Shown: positions 1 to 9,779, numbered from the stretch's first letter. The stretch: DNA of 64,000 nt from Proteiniclasticum ruminis DSM 24773 (GCF_000701905.1 NZ_KL370832.1:312994-376993); one strand, 5' to 3'. The notes: generated by a model from the sequence alone, not told the origin. Made by a program: numbers and translations.

Positions 1-2073
1 AAGTCGGAGAAGGCGAAGACTCTTTTGTATACACTGATGGATGACCGGTTGACCTTTGCGGGGACAGTCCTTGGTCAGAAAACAGGGAGCCTTTCCAATG
101 ACATTCTGGTAAGCTACGTAAAAGAGCTCAATGTGGATGTGATCTATGCTTTCTCACCCGATGGCGTTCTTCTTTTTGACAGCACCGGAGGAGCGCCAGG
201 ATGGCAGGCAGAGCCTGGACATCCCATCCACAGCTTCATCACCAGTGGAGATGCCTTCTCCATCGAAGACATCCGGATGGATTCATCCAGCGGAGCCCTC
301 TATAAGTATGCCTATGTGAAGCTGCCGGACGGCCGGTTTTACCAGGTGGGGATTCTGGCGGAAAGCATTCAGGGGTTTCTCAATGACTTTGAGATGGAAA
401 AGCTTCTGGGAGAAATCGGGGAAGCCTACAGTGTGGACTTTGCCCATTTCATCGACAATAACAATGTGATTCTGGAATCCACCTTGAAGGACCGGGTGGG
501 AGACAGCATTTCTGATAAAAATGTCCTCCAGGCCATGTATCTCAATCAGGAGTACGATGTGATCTCCGATATGGAAGGGAAAAATGCTTACCAGGTGTTT
601 GTGCCCGTCTATGTGGAAGGAGAGAAAATCGGCACCTTAGCCGTGGGACAGAATACGGAGACCTTCCTTGCTGCGGCTTTTGGCGTCATTGGCAAAGGAG
701 TCTGGGTTCTTTTCAGCGTCATTGTGGTCATGGGCGTTCTCATCGTCATCACCTACAACAAGAGCGCCAGTCAGCTGAAGCTCGCTTATTATGATTCCTT
801 GACGGATCTTCCCAATGATTCTTATATGAAGGAATACCTTTCTTCCAAGATCGGCCAGAGAAAGATCAAGAACAAAGCGATTTTTCTCATCAACATGAGA
901 AACTTCAGAACCATCAACATCGCTCTGGGGTTTGAGGTGGGAGATCTCATCATCAAAGAAATCGCAGACCGGCTGGAAAAAGCTTTGGGGAAAAAGGGCA
1001 TGCTCTTCAGGTTCACCGCAGACCGTTTTGTGTTCTATGTGGAAAACTATCAGGATGCCAAAGATTTGGAAAAAGTAAGCAAGATCATTACCTCGGTCTT
1101 TGACAGGCCCTTTGAATATCTCAAAAGAAACAAGCAGATCCGCCCGGAAATCGGAATCGTTGAAATTTCAGACAGGTACCGCAATGTGGACGATCTGATG
1201 AAAGATGCCAGCATCACCATCACGTATCTTGCCAACGGCGTCACAGACCATATGATCTTCAATGCGGAGATGCGCACCAAAGTGGAGCGGGAAGAGGTCA
1301 TTGAGCTGGAGCTCATACGCTCTTACAAGAACATCCATGACGAGATTGTCCATCTGGAGTACCAGCCCAAAATCAATGCCAGAACCAATGAAATTGTAGG
1401 ATTTGAAGCACTGGCCAGAATGAACTCCAAAAAGCTTGGCTTTGTCTCGCCGTCAGAATTCATTGACATTGCAGAGAAGAAGCAGCTGATTCTGCCTCTG
1501 GGTACCGCTATTTTGGAAAAAGCCTGCATCTTCACAAGAAAGCTTGTGAGCATGGGTTTTAAAGATATCCGCGTGGCTGTGAATGTTTCAGGCATCCAGC
1601 TGCTCATGGACGATTTCATCGACACCGTGGCGGACATCGTCCATAGAACTGGTATTGAGACAAGAAACCTGGAGCTGGAAATTACGGAAACCATCCTTCT
1701 GGAGAACTACGCCATGATCAACAATGTCCTGGAGAAGCTGAGAGCCATGGGCATCGAAGTCTCCATGGATGATTTCGGGACGGGATTTTCCTCTCTGGCC
1801 AGTATTGGTGAACTGAACATCGACATCGTGAAGATCGACAGACACTTTATTATGAAGATCGTGAAGGGTACTGAGAAAAATCTCCTTACCAATGACATCA
1901 TCTCCATGGCCCACAAGCTGGGGCTTCAGGTCATTGCAGAAGGAGTGGAGACTGGGATTCAAAGGGAGTACCTGCTCCGGCATGGATGCGAAGTGATGCA
2001 AGGGTACTATTTCAGCAGACCCTTACCGGAGAATAGTGCCATCGATATGCTGCGGGCCACCGCAGCGAAGTAG
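1..2073 (+). CDS. Membrane sensor, degenerate GGDEF, EAL phosphodiesterase (5' end outside window)
   Basis: The reading frame is open from the first base, so the start codon and first membrane helix lie upstream of the window. The visible part has an extracellular sensor (GW..xPGHP and FYQVG motifs), a transmembrane helix near residues 225-245, a GGDEF-like domain whose signature is TADRF instead of GGDEF, and a full EAL domain. The EAL domain keeps its key residues: EALAR, ELEITET, DDFGTG, KIDRHF and AEGVET. It should therefore hydrolyse cyclic-di-GMP at the membrane in response to an external signal, while the GGDEF part is probably inactive or regulatory. It is the first of four paralogs in this window. 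A terminator follows directly, so it ends a transcription unit. Confidence 0.9.
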   Translation, partial: KSEKAKTLLYTLMDDRLTFAGTVLGQKTGSLSNDILVSYVKELNVDVIYAFSPDGVLLFDSTGGAPGWQAEPGHPIHSFITSGDAFSIEDIRMDSSSGALYKYAYVKLPDGRFYQVGILAESIQGFLNDFEMEKLLGEIGEAYSVDFAHFIDNNNVILESTLKDRVGDSISDKNVLQAMYLNQEYDVISDMEGKNAYQVFVPVYVEGEKIGTLAVGQNTETFLAAAFGVIGKGVWVLFSVIVVMGVLIVITYNKSASQLKLAYYDSLTDLPNDSYMKEYLSSKIGQRKIKNKAIFLINMRNFRTINIALGFEVGDLIIKEIADRLEKALGKKGMLFRFTADRFVFYVENYQDAKDLEKVSKIITSVFDRPFEYLKRNKQIRPEIGIVEISDRYRNVDDLMKDASITITYLANGVTDHMIFNAEMRTKVEREEVIELELIRSYKNIHDEIVHLEYQPKINARTNEIVGFEALARMNSKKLGFVSPSEFIDIAEKKQLILPLGTAILEKACIFTRKLVSMGFKDIRVAVNVSGIQLLMDDFIDTVADIVHRTGIETRNLELEITETILLENYAMINNVLEKLRAMGIEVSMDDFGTGFSSLASIGELNIDIVKIDRHFIMKIVKGTEKNLLTNDIISMAHKLGLQVIAEGVETGIQREYLLRHGCEVMQGYYFSRPLPENSAIDMLRATAAK

Positions 2074-2119
2074 AAGACCGCTCTGTCGGACCGTAAAGGT
2101 CGATAGGACGGTCTTTTCT
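2074..2119 (+). terminator. Intrinsic terminator after the first EAL gene
   Basis: AAGACCG (2074-2080) pairs with CGGTCTT (2109-2115), with further imperfect pairing inside, and a T-rich run follows. It starts right after the stop codon. Confidence 0.8.
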
Positions 2120-2237
2120 TTTTTTGTATTTATTTTGTATTAATTTTGTGTTTTATACAAAAACATGCGTACTGATGCAAAGGGCATTTTTAGAATACAC
2201 TGAATCCATGAAGCATTTAGAAAATCCGTGATGGATT

Positions 2238-2266
2238 TTGAGACTCTATGGATTTTCATGTATAAT
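2238..2266 (+). promoter_or_regulatory. Strong sigma-A promoter, distal, upstream of the AbgT-family gene
   Basis: TTGAGA (2238-2243), a 17-base spacer and a perfect TATAAT (2261-2266). It would give a leader of about 225 bases before the transporter gene. The rest of 2074-2497 is AT-rich and I recognise no known riboswitch in it. Confidence 0.65.
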
Positions 2267-2435
2267 ACCATTTAAGATTTTGCTGTAACAGCGAAGTGAA
2301 CACCTAAAAAATAACAGAAATAAGATTGTCAATGAATTTTTTAACAATAAACCCGAAATTATAGAAACGAAAACGTATTAAATTCAAAAAAATTACGAAA
2401 AAAACTTATTACATACTTATACATTTTAAAATTCG

Positions 2436-2465
2436 TTGCGTTAAAGGTTTTCATGATGCTATAAT
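2436..2465 (+). promoter_or_regulatory. Proximal promoter of the AbgT-family gene
   Basis: TTGCGT (2436-2441), an 18-base spacer and TATAAT (2460-2465), about 32 bases before the start codon. With the upstream promoter this gives the gene two candidate start sites. Confidence 0.6.
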
Positions 2466-2497
2466 GGCGAAGTCAATAAAACCTTAGGGAGGTAACT

Positions 2498-4027
2498 ATG
2501 GCTAAAGAAAACAAAAAGAGCAATGGGATCTTGAATAAGATCGAGAAAATCGGAAATGCCCTGCCACATCCGGCGGTCCTTTTCGTTCTTCTGAGCGTTG
2601 CTATCGTCATCATTTCATTTATTGTTTCCAAAATCGGAACAACTGTTACGTACTTTGATGCGCGGGAAGGAAAAGACGTCACCATAATGGCTGAGAATAT
2701 GCTCTCCGCTTCTGGTCTTCGTTATATCTTCAACAGTGCTACAAAGAACTTTACTGGATTTGCTCCACTGGGTACCGTACTGGTTGCGATGCTGGGTGTG
2801 GGTGTAGCGGAATGGTCTGGCCTGATCAATGCCAGCCTGAAGAAGCTGCTTCTGAATGTGAATCCAAGACTACTCACCGCGGTCATCGTATTTGCGGGTA
2901 TCATGTCCAATGTAGCTTCTGATGCTGGATATGTTGTGGTAATTCCACTGGGTGCCATCATGTTCGCAGGGGCTGGAAGACATCCGATCGCAGGTCTTGC
3001 AGCAGCATTTGCTGGTGTATCTGCCGGATTCTCCGCAAACCTTCTCATCGGAACTCTGGATCCGCTTCTTGGCGGTATCACCAATGCGGCTCTTGCCAGT
3101 GCTGGTGAAACCTACGAAGTACTGACCACAGCAAACTACTACTTCATGATCGTTTCCACCTTTGTACTGACCATTCTAGGTACTCTGGTGACCGAAAAGG
3201 TCGTAGAAAAGAACCTGGGTGTGTATGATGGAGACTATGTACCTAGCCAGGAAAAGCTTACAGAAGTAGAAAATAAGGGTCTGAAGAACGCACTGATTTC
3301 CCTTGTGATTTTCGCCGTCGTAATGCTGGTTCTCACTGTGCCACAAAACGCTATGCTGAAGTCTGTGGACGCTGCAGGAGACCTCAACATCAATGAGTTC
3401 CTGAACAATGGCCTCATCTTTATGATTCTTCTGGTATTTGCCATTCCAGGATATGTCTATGGAAAAACCGTGGGCAAGATCAAGAATTCCAATGATCTCG
3501 TAGAAGCCATGACAGATGCGATGAAATCCATGGGCGGATATCTGGTTCTTGCATTCTTTGCAGCTCAGTTCGTTGCGTACTTCGGTAAGTCCAATCTTGG
3601 ACTGATCCTTTCTGTCAGTGGTGCGGAATTCCTCGAAAGCATCGGCTTCACAGGTCTTCCACTGATTCTTGGTTTCATACTGATTTCTGCTTTCATCAAT
3701 CTCTTCATGGGATCTGCTTCCGCGAAGTGGGCCATCATGGCACCGATTTTCGTGCCTATGATGATGAGACTTGGACTCAGCCCAGAGCTGACCCAGGCCG
3801 CATATAGAATCGGAGACTCTTCCACAAACATCATCTCCCCGCTCATGAGCTACTTTGCCATGATCGTGGTATTTGCCAAGAGATATGACAAGAAGAGCGG
3901 TATTGGTACCATCATCTCCACCATGCTTCCATACTCCCTGGTATTCCTTGCTGGATGGACAGCTCTTATGATCCTCTGGTATGCATTGAATCTGCCACTG
4001 GGACCTGGAGCAGGACTATTCGTATAA
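2498..4027 (+). CDS. AbgT family p-aminobenzoyl-glutamate-type transporter
   Basis: A 509-residue polytopic membrane protein of the AbgT family. These are transporters known for p-aminobenzoyl-glutamate uptake, and some members export sulfonamides. Typical features are the opening motif ALPHPAVLF, the SNVASDAGYVVVIPLGA segment and the conserved C-terminal region with GDSSTNIISPLMSYF. The ribosome binding site AGGGAGGT sits just upstream. The next gene, transcribed the same way after a terminator, is an M20 peptidase that could cleave the imported amide or dipeptide, as AbgA/AbgB does in E. coli. That pairing is an inference. The substrate is not proven by the sequence. Confidence 0.9.
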   Translation: MAKENKKSNGILNKIEKIGNALPHPAVLFVLLSVAIVIISFIVSKIGTTVTYFDAREGKDVTIMAENMLSASGLRYIFNSATKNFTGFAPLGTVLVAMLGVGVAEWSGLINASLKKLLLNVNPRLLTAVIVFAGIMSNVASDAGYVVVIPLGAIMFAGAGRHPIAGLAAAFAGVSAGFSANLLIGTLDPLLGGITNAALASAGETYEVLTTANYYFMIVSTFVLTILGTLVTEKVVEKNLGVYDGDYVPSQEKLTEVENKGLKNALISLVIFAVVMLVLTVPQNAMLKSVDAAGDLNINEFLNNGLIFMILLVFAIPGYVYGKTVGKIKNSNDLVEAMTDAMKSMGGYLVLAFFAAQFVAYFGKSNLGLILSVSGAEFLESIGFTGLPLILGFILISAFINLFMGSASAKWAIMAPIFVPMMMRLGLSPELTQAAYRIGDSSTNIISPLMSYFAMIVVFAKRYDKKSGIGTIISTMLPYSLVFLAGWTALMILWYALNLPLGPGAGLFV

Positions 4028-4035
4028 AACAAACC

Positions 4036-4069
4036 ATAGAGCTTATGTAACAGTAAGCTCTATTTTTTT
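4036..4069 (+). terminator. Intrinsic terminator after the AbgT-family gene
   Basis: A 10-bp perfect stem (4036-4045 with 4054-4063), an 8-base loop and a run of seven T. Confidence 0.9.
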
Positions 4070-4115
4070 CAACATGGATTCTGGTAAAATAAAGAAAAAC
4101 ACATGGAGGTAGAGA

Positions 4116-5222
4116 ATGAATAAGGAAAGACTTCTGGAAAGATTTCTGAAGTATGTGAGAATCGACAGCCCCACCAAAGAGGAAAGAGACTTTGCGCTTG
4201 TGCTCATGGAAGAGCTCACCGCTCTTGGTCTTGAGGTGACCATGGACGATGCCGGAGAAAAAACCGGTTCAAACTCCGGAAACCTCATTGCAAAGCTTTC
4301 TGGAGACAAGGAAAGAAGAAGCATTCTGTTCAGCGCCCATATGGACACCGTGTCCCCAGGCAGAGGCATCAAGCCTGTGATCAAGGATGGAACCATCTGG
4401 AGTGACGGCACCACCATCTTAGGTGGAGATGACAAAGCGGGCATCGCTGCGGTGATGGAAGCGCTCACCGTATTGAAAGAGGAAGGCCTTCCCCACGGAG
4501 ACATCGAAGTGATCTTCACGATTTTTGAAGAGGGCGGACTCTTTGGTGCGAAGAACCTGAACTACTCAAACCTGAAGTCCAAGCTGGGCTTTGTTCTGGA
4601 CAGCGGTGGAGACCCTGGAGACATCATCGTGCAAGGACCTGCACAGAATAAGATTGATGTGACCTTTATTGGAAGAGAGGCCCACGCAGGCGTTGCGCCA
4701 GAGCAGGGCATCAGCGCAGTGATGATGGCAGCAGAAGCCATTTCCAATATGAAGCTTCTCCGCATCGATGAAGAGACTACGGCAAACATCGGCGCCATCC
4801 TGGGAGGCGGTCCCACCAACATCGTCACCAAGGAAGTGAAGTTCTTTGCAGAGGCCAGAAGCCTCAGTGATGAGAAGCTGAAGGTTCAGAGTGATCATAT
4901 GGTGGCCTGCTGCGTAGAAGCGGCCAAGAAGTTTGGTGGAGAAGTCCTCACTTCTGTGGAAAACGCTTATGGCGCATTCTCCATCCCCGTAGACCATGAG
5001 GCGGTAAAGATGGTGGAAGAAGCCTGCAAAGAACTGTCCATAAAGACCAGAACCACCACCTCCGGTGGTGGCAGCGACACCAACATCCTGAACCAGAATG
5101 GTATTTATGCCGTAAACCTGGGCATTGGTGAAAGAAAGCCTCACACGTTGGAAGAGCATCTGCATATTAAGGATCTGGAAGATACTGCAAGAATTGTTCT
5201 GGAATTGATGAAAAAAGCATAA
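4116..5222 (+). CDS. PepT-like M20 family metallopeptidase
   Basis: A 368-residue zinc peptidase of the M20B (peptidase T-like) group. Visible metal and catalytic motifs are SAHMDTVSPG (about residues 74-83), GGDDKAG (about 107-113), FEEGGLFGA (about 138-146) and a C-terminal HTLEEHLHI. A central dimerisation domain with EAHAGVAPEQG is also present. It is cytoplasmic, with no signal peptide. The start is set by ATGGAGGTAG six bases before ATG. It probably cleaves small peptides or aminoacyl amides. Its position behind the AbgT-type transporter suggests it processes that transporter's substrate, although a terminator separates the two genes. It is distinct from the AbgA/AbgB (M20D) hydrolases. 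Confidence 0.85.
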   Translation: MNKERLLERFLKYVRIDSPTKEERDFALVLMEELTALGLEVTMDDAGEKTGSNSGNLIAKLSGDKERRSILFSAHMDTVSPGRGIKPVIKDGTIWSDGTTILGGDDKAGIAAVMEALTVLKEEGLPHGDIEVIFTIFEEGGLFGAKNLNYSNLKSKLGFVLDSGGDPGDIIVQGPAQNKIDVTFIGREAHAGVAPEQGISAVMMAAEAISNMKLLRIDEETTANIGAILGGGPTNIVTKEVKFFAEARSLSDEKLKVQSDHMVACCVEAAKKFGGEVLTSVENAYGAFSIPVDHEAVKMVEEACKELSIKTRTTTSGGGSDTNILNQNGIYAVNLGIGERKPHTLEEHLHIKDLEDTARIVLELMKKA

Positions 5223-5237
5223 AAATGAATGAGACCT

Positions 5238-5280
5238 AAAAAACTGCAGTCCGGAGCACTTCCAGACTGCAGTTTTTCTT
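5238..5280. terminator. Bidirectional intrinsic terminator
   Basis: AAAAAACTGCAGTC (5238-5251) pairs with GACTGCAGTTTTT (5265-5277). T runs on both strands serve the converging genes on either side. Confidence 0.9.
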
Positions 5281-5295
5281 AAGGTTTTCTTTTGA

Positions 5296-6000
5296 TTATT
5301 CTTCTATAGGAAGAGCATCGGTGGACAAATAGAGGTCTTTCACTTCATTTTTCGTCAGGGCTCTCATCTCATCAGGTTTCAGATCTGATAAAGTAAGGCT
5401 GAGGATCCGGATCCTCTTGAGAAAAATCACTTCATGACCGAAATGTCCTGCCATCCGTCGGATCTGCCGGTTCATTCCTTCTGTGAGAATGATGGAATAG
5501 CTGTATTCATCCAGTCTTTTCACCTGACAGGGTTTTGTGATGCCGATGCCAATGTCTACACCCTCTGACATCTTTCTGAGAATGTCATCGGAGATGGGGG
5601 ATTTTACTGTAACATGGTACTCTTTTTCCACTTGGCCTTCACCGTGAAGCAGCTTCTGAGCCAGGTCCCCGTCGTTTGTGAATAGAAGAAGACCTTCAGA
5701 ATCTTTATCGAGCCTCCCCACAGGAAAAGCATACTGGGAAAGGGGAAGCCTTGAGGCAAGTCCATTTTTTTCCTCTTTCTCCAGGGTGCAGATGACCCCG
5801 GGAGGTTTATGGTACAGATAATAGATGGATGGTTTCTTCTTCACCGGTTCTCCTAAAAAAAGGATGCTGTCTTCTTCTGTCACCCATTGTCCTTCAAAGG
5901 CGGGAACGCCGTTGACCAGAATCGCGCCTTCTCTGATGTGCTGATTCACTTCTTTTCTGGAGCAGTAGCCGTAATTGGATAAGAGCTTGTTGATACGCAC
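5296..6000 (-). CDS. rluF: rRNA pseudouridine synthase, RsuA/RluF family
   Basis: An N-terminal S4 RNA-binding domain (RINKLLSNYGYCSRKEV) is followed by a pseudouridine synthase fold with the catalytic-aspartate motif GRLDKDSEGLLLFTND. The motif EGMNRQIRRM is closest to RluF (23S rRNA U2604 in E. coli), but RsuA/RluB-type specificity cannot be excluded. I chose the GTG at 6000-5998 because GGAGGT lies seven bases before it. An in-frame GTG 18 bases further upstream would overlap that ribosome binding site. The protein is 234 residues and transcribed against its neighbours. Confidence 0.85.
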   Translation of the reverse strand: MRINKLLSNYGYCSRKEVNQHIREGAILVNGVPAFEGQWVTEEDSILFLGEPVKKKPSIYYLYHKPPGVICTLEKEEKNGLASRLPLSQYAFPVGRLDKDSEGLLLFTNDGDLAQKLLHGEGQVEKEYHVTVKSPISDDILRKMSEGVDIGIGITKPCQVKRLDEYSYSIILTEGMNRQIRRMAGHFGHEVIFLKRIRILSLTLSDLKPDEMRALTKNEVKDLYLSTDALPIEE

Positions 6001-6167
6001 AGGAAGCACCTCCTTCACCTTCCTTATACTAGCACAGGATGTGTTAGTATAAAAGCTTTACAGGGATGTTTGTATTGCATTATGTGATATTTGTTAGTAT
6101 AAATTGCATAAAATCCATATACTATTTCAGACTGTGTTAGAATGAAAGAAAAAGGAGTGTGTTTCAG

Positions 6168-6521
6168 ATGAAATGGGTTAAAATCATCTCTTTTCTCGGG
6201 GTTCTGGCCATGACGGCGGTGCTTTTCTACGGCTTCACCCAAGGAGATTTTTTTGAAGACGGGGGCAAACTGATGCAAAATCCCTGGGGCATTGTGTCTT
6301 TAGTGGATCTCTACACCGGATTTATTCTTTTTGCGGTTTGGATTGTTTATAGAGAATCGGGGATTCTTCCGAAGGTCCTCTGGGTTCTTCTTCTGATGAT
6401 TCTAGGCTTTTTCACCGCAAGTCTTTATATGCTCATCGCCGCTTACCAGTCCAAAGGAGATCTCATGAGCTTCGTCTTTGGCACCAAAAAAGATCAGGTT
6501 CTGTCCAAGTACAGACCATAA
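6168..6521 (+). CDS. Small membrane protein, DUF1475-like
   Basis: A 117-residue protein with three predicted helices (about residues 4-22, 42-60 and 66-88) and the central motif NPWGIVSLVDLYTGF. This resembles the DUF1475 family as I remember it. Function is unknown. ATG 6168 is preceded by AAAGGAG at 6151-6157. An in-frame GTG at 6159 is too close to that site. The following membrane-protein gene starts 18 bases after its stop, so the two are likely co-transcribed. Confidence 0.7.
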   Translation: MKWVKIISFLGVLAMTAVLFYGFTQGDFFEDGGKLMQNPWGIVSLVDLYTGFILFAVWIVYRESGILPKVLWVLLLMILGFFTASLYMLIAAYQSKGDLMSFVFGTKKDQVLSKYRP

Positions 6522-6539
6522 GAATTAGGGGGTGCTTCC

Positions 6540-7205
6540 ATGTGGTATCAAGAAATACTGTCTGAACTGAAAATGGTCCTCAAAGGAAATACGCTGGATG
6601 CGCTTCTTCCTTCGCTTTTGTTTGTCTTTCTCCAGTCTCCTTTAGGTCTTACCAGCAGCGCACTGGTGGCGGTGATGGCCTCTCTTCTTCTGACGGGGTA
6701 CCGCATTTTAAGAAAGCAGAAAAGCTTTTATGCACTGCTGGGCGTTTTAGGTGTGATTTTTGCTGCAGGTTATGCGGCTTTATCAGGGAGTGCAGAAAAC
6801 TATTATCTTCCAAAGCTCTTTAATGGAACACTCCTTGTTCTCGTTTCTTTCGGATCCATCGTATTCGGACGTCCTTTGGCTGCACTTCTCAGTCATCTCT
6901 CCAGAGGGTGGCCCATGGGATGGTTTCTGAGAAAAGACGTGAAACCCGCTTACAGAGAAGTGACCCTCATCTGGTCGGTGCTGCTGCTCATAAGGCTTCT
7001 TGTCCAGTGGAATCTCTTTCGAGGCGGAGATCTAAACCGTCTGTTTTTTGTGAGTTTTCTCATGGGCACTCCAGCCACCATAATCATTCTGGTCCTCAGC
7101 TATGTGTATGGCATCTTTCGCCTGAAAAAACTCGCGGGTCCCTCGGTGGATGAATACCTCGCAAATGCGCCACGTCCCTGGAAAGGACAGAAGAAAGGAT
7201 TTTAG
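6540..7205 (+). CDS. DUF3159-like multi-pass membrane protein
   Basis: A 221-residue protein with about six hydrophobic helices. The segment SAENYYLPKLFNGTLLVLVS followed by FGRPLAALL and then an RKDVKPAYREVTLIWSVLL stretch fits the DUF3159 family, which is best known in Actinobacteria. Function is unknown. The ribosome binding site AGGGGGTG is well placed. It follows the DUF1475-like gene by 18 bases. The stretch after it (7206-7298) holds no gene. Confidence 0.7.
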   Translation: MWYQEILSELKMVLKGNTLDALLPSLLFVFLQSPLGLTSSALVAVMASLLLTGYRILRKQKSFYALLGVLGVIFAAGYAALSGSAENYYLPKLFNGTLLVLVSFGSIVFGRPLAALLSHLSRGWPMGWFLRKDVKPAYREVTLIWSVLLLIRLLVQWNLFRGGDLNRLFFVSFLMGTPATIIILVLSYVYGIFRLKKLAGPSVDEYLANAPRPWKGQKKGF

Positions 7206-7298
7206 TTCTTTCTTTATAAGTTGAAAAAAATCTCGAACTCCGGCACTCTACATGTAGATTTCTGTAGAACGATATCTGCTGTAATATAGGAATACCTG

Positions 7299-7307
7299 TG
7301 ATATAAT
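7299..7307 (+). promoter_or_regulatory. Extended -10 promoter of the second EAL gene
   Basis: TG-A-TATAAT (TG at 7299-7300, TATAAT 7302-7307) with no good -35. It rules out translation from the in-frame codon at 7306 and supports the ATG at 7363. Confidence 0.6.
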
Positions 7308-7362
7308 GGGAAAAATGAAAATAAGTATCCATGTATTTCTTTGGGCGTCAGGGAGTATGCAT

Positions 7363-9651
7363 ATGAAAAACAATAGAAAGCTGGAAACACCGGACTTGAA
7401 GCCGTATCTAATTCCGCTGATTTTACTCTGCGGAATTTTTCTCGTGACCAGCTTTTTTATGATGTCTGGAATACGTCAGCATTATTATGAGCTGAAAAAA
7501 GAGGAAGCGCTGAAAGTTGCAAGAAGCTATGGTCAGAGCCTAAAAAAATTCAATGAGGCAGAAGAGATCATTGAAGATCTTCTGGAGGAGAAAATAAGAA
7601 TATCCTCCAGTATGGCCGCCAATAGGGAGGAAGAACTTTCCAATGATCTTCTGAAACAGATGGCGGAAGATCTCGATATCGATGAACTGGACTATTACGA
7701 TGAGGAAGGGGTGCTTCTTTATTCCAATCTGCCCGAAGTGGTGGGCTGGAAGATTTATGAGGGACATCCCATCGATCTCTTTTTAAAAAGTGAGGCCTTG
7801 TATTTCGTGGAAGATCTGCGTCAGGATGTCATCACTGGAAACTACTATAAGTACGGGTATCTGAAGGTGCCCACCGGAGGCCTCATTCAGGTGGGGCTTA
7901 ATGCGGACCGGGTTCAGTCCTTTCTGGCCCAGTATGAGGTGGATTATTTACTGAAAGAGATGAAGGAAAATCAGGATGCACTCTCCATCAGTCTTCTTTC
8001 AGAAGATCTTTCTGTCCTTGCCAGCACCAAGGAGGACAAGCGTCTCAATATGACAGAAAAAGATCTCAAAGAAATCAGAGAATCCCTGAAAGGAGAAAAA
8101 GAATATGGCGCTGTACTTTCGGAAGGGGAGGACCTGATATACAAGGTGTTTCTCCGATTGGAAGATGTGGAAAGCGGAGATACCCTGGCGGTTTCCTACA
8201 CCATGGAAGAAACCCTGTCCACCATCCGCACTGTGACCACCTATGGACTGCTGGTCCTGGTTTTGGTATTTTCAGTTCTTTTATACAGCATCCGGGTATC
8301 CTATGAGAAAAACAGAAAACTCCGGCGTATCGCCTTTTATGACAGCCTGACGGACCTGCCCAACCGGGAATACCTTCAGGAATGGAGCGCAAGGCATGAA
8401 GAAGGGACCTTTCAAGGCACGCTCATGCTGGTGAACATCCTGAACTTCAAACATTTCAATGTGGCGTACGGGTATGAGTTTGGAGACCTCATTTTGCAGG
8501 AAGTGTCCAAAAGGCTCCAGAAGCTTCAGAAGAAAAATCTCTTACTCTTCCGATTTTCTATGGACCGGTTTATCCTTCTATGCAAGGACTTCGATCAGAA
8601 GATCACCTATGACTGGATGGTGAAGAAAGTGCTTGATTTATTCGAAGAGCCGCTGAGAATAAAAGATCTGGATTTACCCATACAGGTCTCCGTAGGCGGA
8701 GCGCTCACCACAGGCAAAGGAGAGAAGATCACAGAGCTTCTGAAGTACGCCACGGTGGCTCTGGAAGAAGGAAGAAAGAAAGAACTCCAGGAGATGCTCT
8801 ATGAAAAAGAGATGATCGATATTTTTCAGCGGGAGGAGATCCTCTTAAATGAAATGCGGGAGGCCATCGAGAAGAAAGACAAGAGTACCCTGTACCTGGC
8901 CTTTCAGCCCATCCTCTCCGGGACCGAGGAAGAGGTTGTTGCCTTTGAGGCCCTTGCCAGAATGAATTCTAAAAGTTTTGGACCCGTGTCCCCCATGGAG
9001 TTTATTTTGATTGCTGAAAAGAATCAGCTCATACAAAAGCTCAGTGACTGTATTCTCGACTGCGCACTGGAGTTTATGAAGGAGCTGCGGCGTCAGGGAA
9101 AAGGCCACTTGAGGGTGGCGGTGAATATATCCGGACATCAGTTTCTTCAAGAGGACTTCAGTGAGGGACTGTTAAAAAAGCTCAAGTCCGAAGGAATCCG
9201 TCCACAGATGCTGGAGGTGGAAATCACAGAATCGGTGCTTCTGGATAATTTCCAGCACCTGAACGAAAAACTCAAAAAGCTGAGAAGTTCTGGTATTCGT
9301 GTAGCCCTGGACGATTTTGGCACAGGATACTCCTCTTTCATGAGGCTTCAGGAGCTTCATCTGGACACCATAAAAATTGATCAGGCGTTCATCAGGAGGA
9401 TCAAAGAGGAGAAAGAAGAAACCCTTGTCAGCGACATGATTACCATGGCACATCGCCTGGGGCTCCTGGTGGTGGCAGAAGGGGTGGAGGAAGACCATCA
9501 GCGGAAAAATCTCATCCATTTCGGATGCGACGCTCTTCAAGGCTATTTTTACGCAAAACCTCTGTCACCAGAGAAAGCGATGCTTTTTGTGGAGGAATTT
9601 GATGAAAGAAAGACTTCTTCAAATACGAAGCGGTATGATACAGTGGAATAA
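7363..9651 (+). CDS. Membrane sensor, degenerate GGDEF, EAL phosphodiesterase (paralog 2)
   Basis: Two membrane helices (about residues 14-36 and 285-305) flank an extracellular sensor that shares GW..YEGHP and GLIQVG motifs with the other paralogs. Then come a GGDEF-like domain with SMDRF in place of GGDEF and an EAL domain with intact FEALARM, EVEITES, DDFGTG, IKIDQAF and AEGVEE. The likely role is an active cyclic-di-GMP phosphodiesterase with a non-catalytic GGDEF. ATG 7363 follows GGGAG (7351-7355) by seven bases. Upstream in-frame codons fall in the promoter. It reads in line with the next two c-di-GMP genes, and I see no strong terminator before them. Confidence 0.88.
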   Translation: MKNNRKLETPDLKPYLIPLILLCGIFLVTSFFMMSGIRQHYYELKKEEALKVARSYGQSLKKFNEAEEIIEDLLEEKIRISSSMAANREEELSNDLLKQMAEDLDIDELDYYDEEGVLLYSNLPEVVGWKIYEGHPIDLFLKSEALYFVEDLRQDVITGNYYKYGYLKVPTGGLIQVGLNADRVQSFLAQYEVDYLLKEMKENQDALSISLLSEDLSVLASTKEDKRLNMTEKDLKEIRESLKGEKEYGAVLSEGEDLIYKVFLRLEDVESGDTLAVSYTMEETLSTIRTVTTYGLLVLVLVFSVLLYSIRVSYEKNRKLRRIAFYDSLTDLPNREYLQEWSARHEEGTFQGTLMLVNILNFKHFNVAYGYEFGDLILQEVSKRLQKLQKKNLLLFRFSMDRFILLCKDFDQKITYDWMVKKVLDLFEEPLRIKDLDLPIQVSVGGALTTGKGEKITELLKYATVALEEGRKKELQEMLYEKEMIDIFQREEILLNEMREAIEKKDKSTLYLAFQPILSGTEEEVVAFEALARMNSKSFGPVSPMEFILIAEKNQLIQKLSDCILDCALEFMKELRRQGKGHLRVAVNISGHQFLQEDFSEGLLKKLKSEGIRPQMLEVEITESVLLDNFQHLNEKLKKLRSSGIRVALDDFGTGYSSFMRLQELHLDTIKIDQAFIRRIKEEKEETLVSDMITMAHRLGLLVVAEGVEEDHQRKNLIHFGCDALQGYFYAKPLSPEKAMLFVEEFDERKTSSNTKRYDTVE

Positions 9652-9779
9652 AAAGAAGAATCATCAGAAAAAGATGGGAAGTTTATAAAAACTACAGTAC
9701 TTCAAAAAAAGCAGTGCTGATATCTGGTAGAAATGCCTGAGATGGAAAGAATCAGGGAAAGAGAAGAGGATAAAGACCC

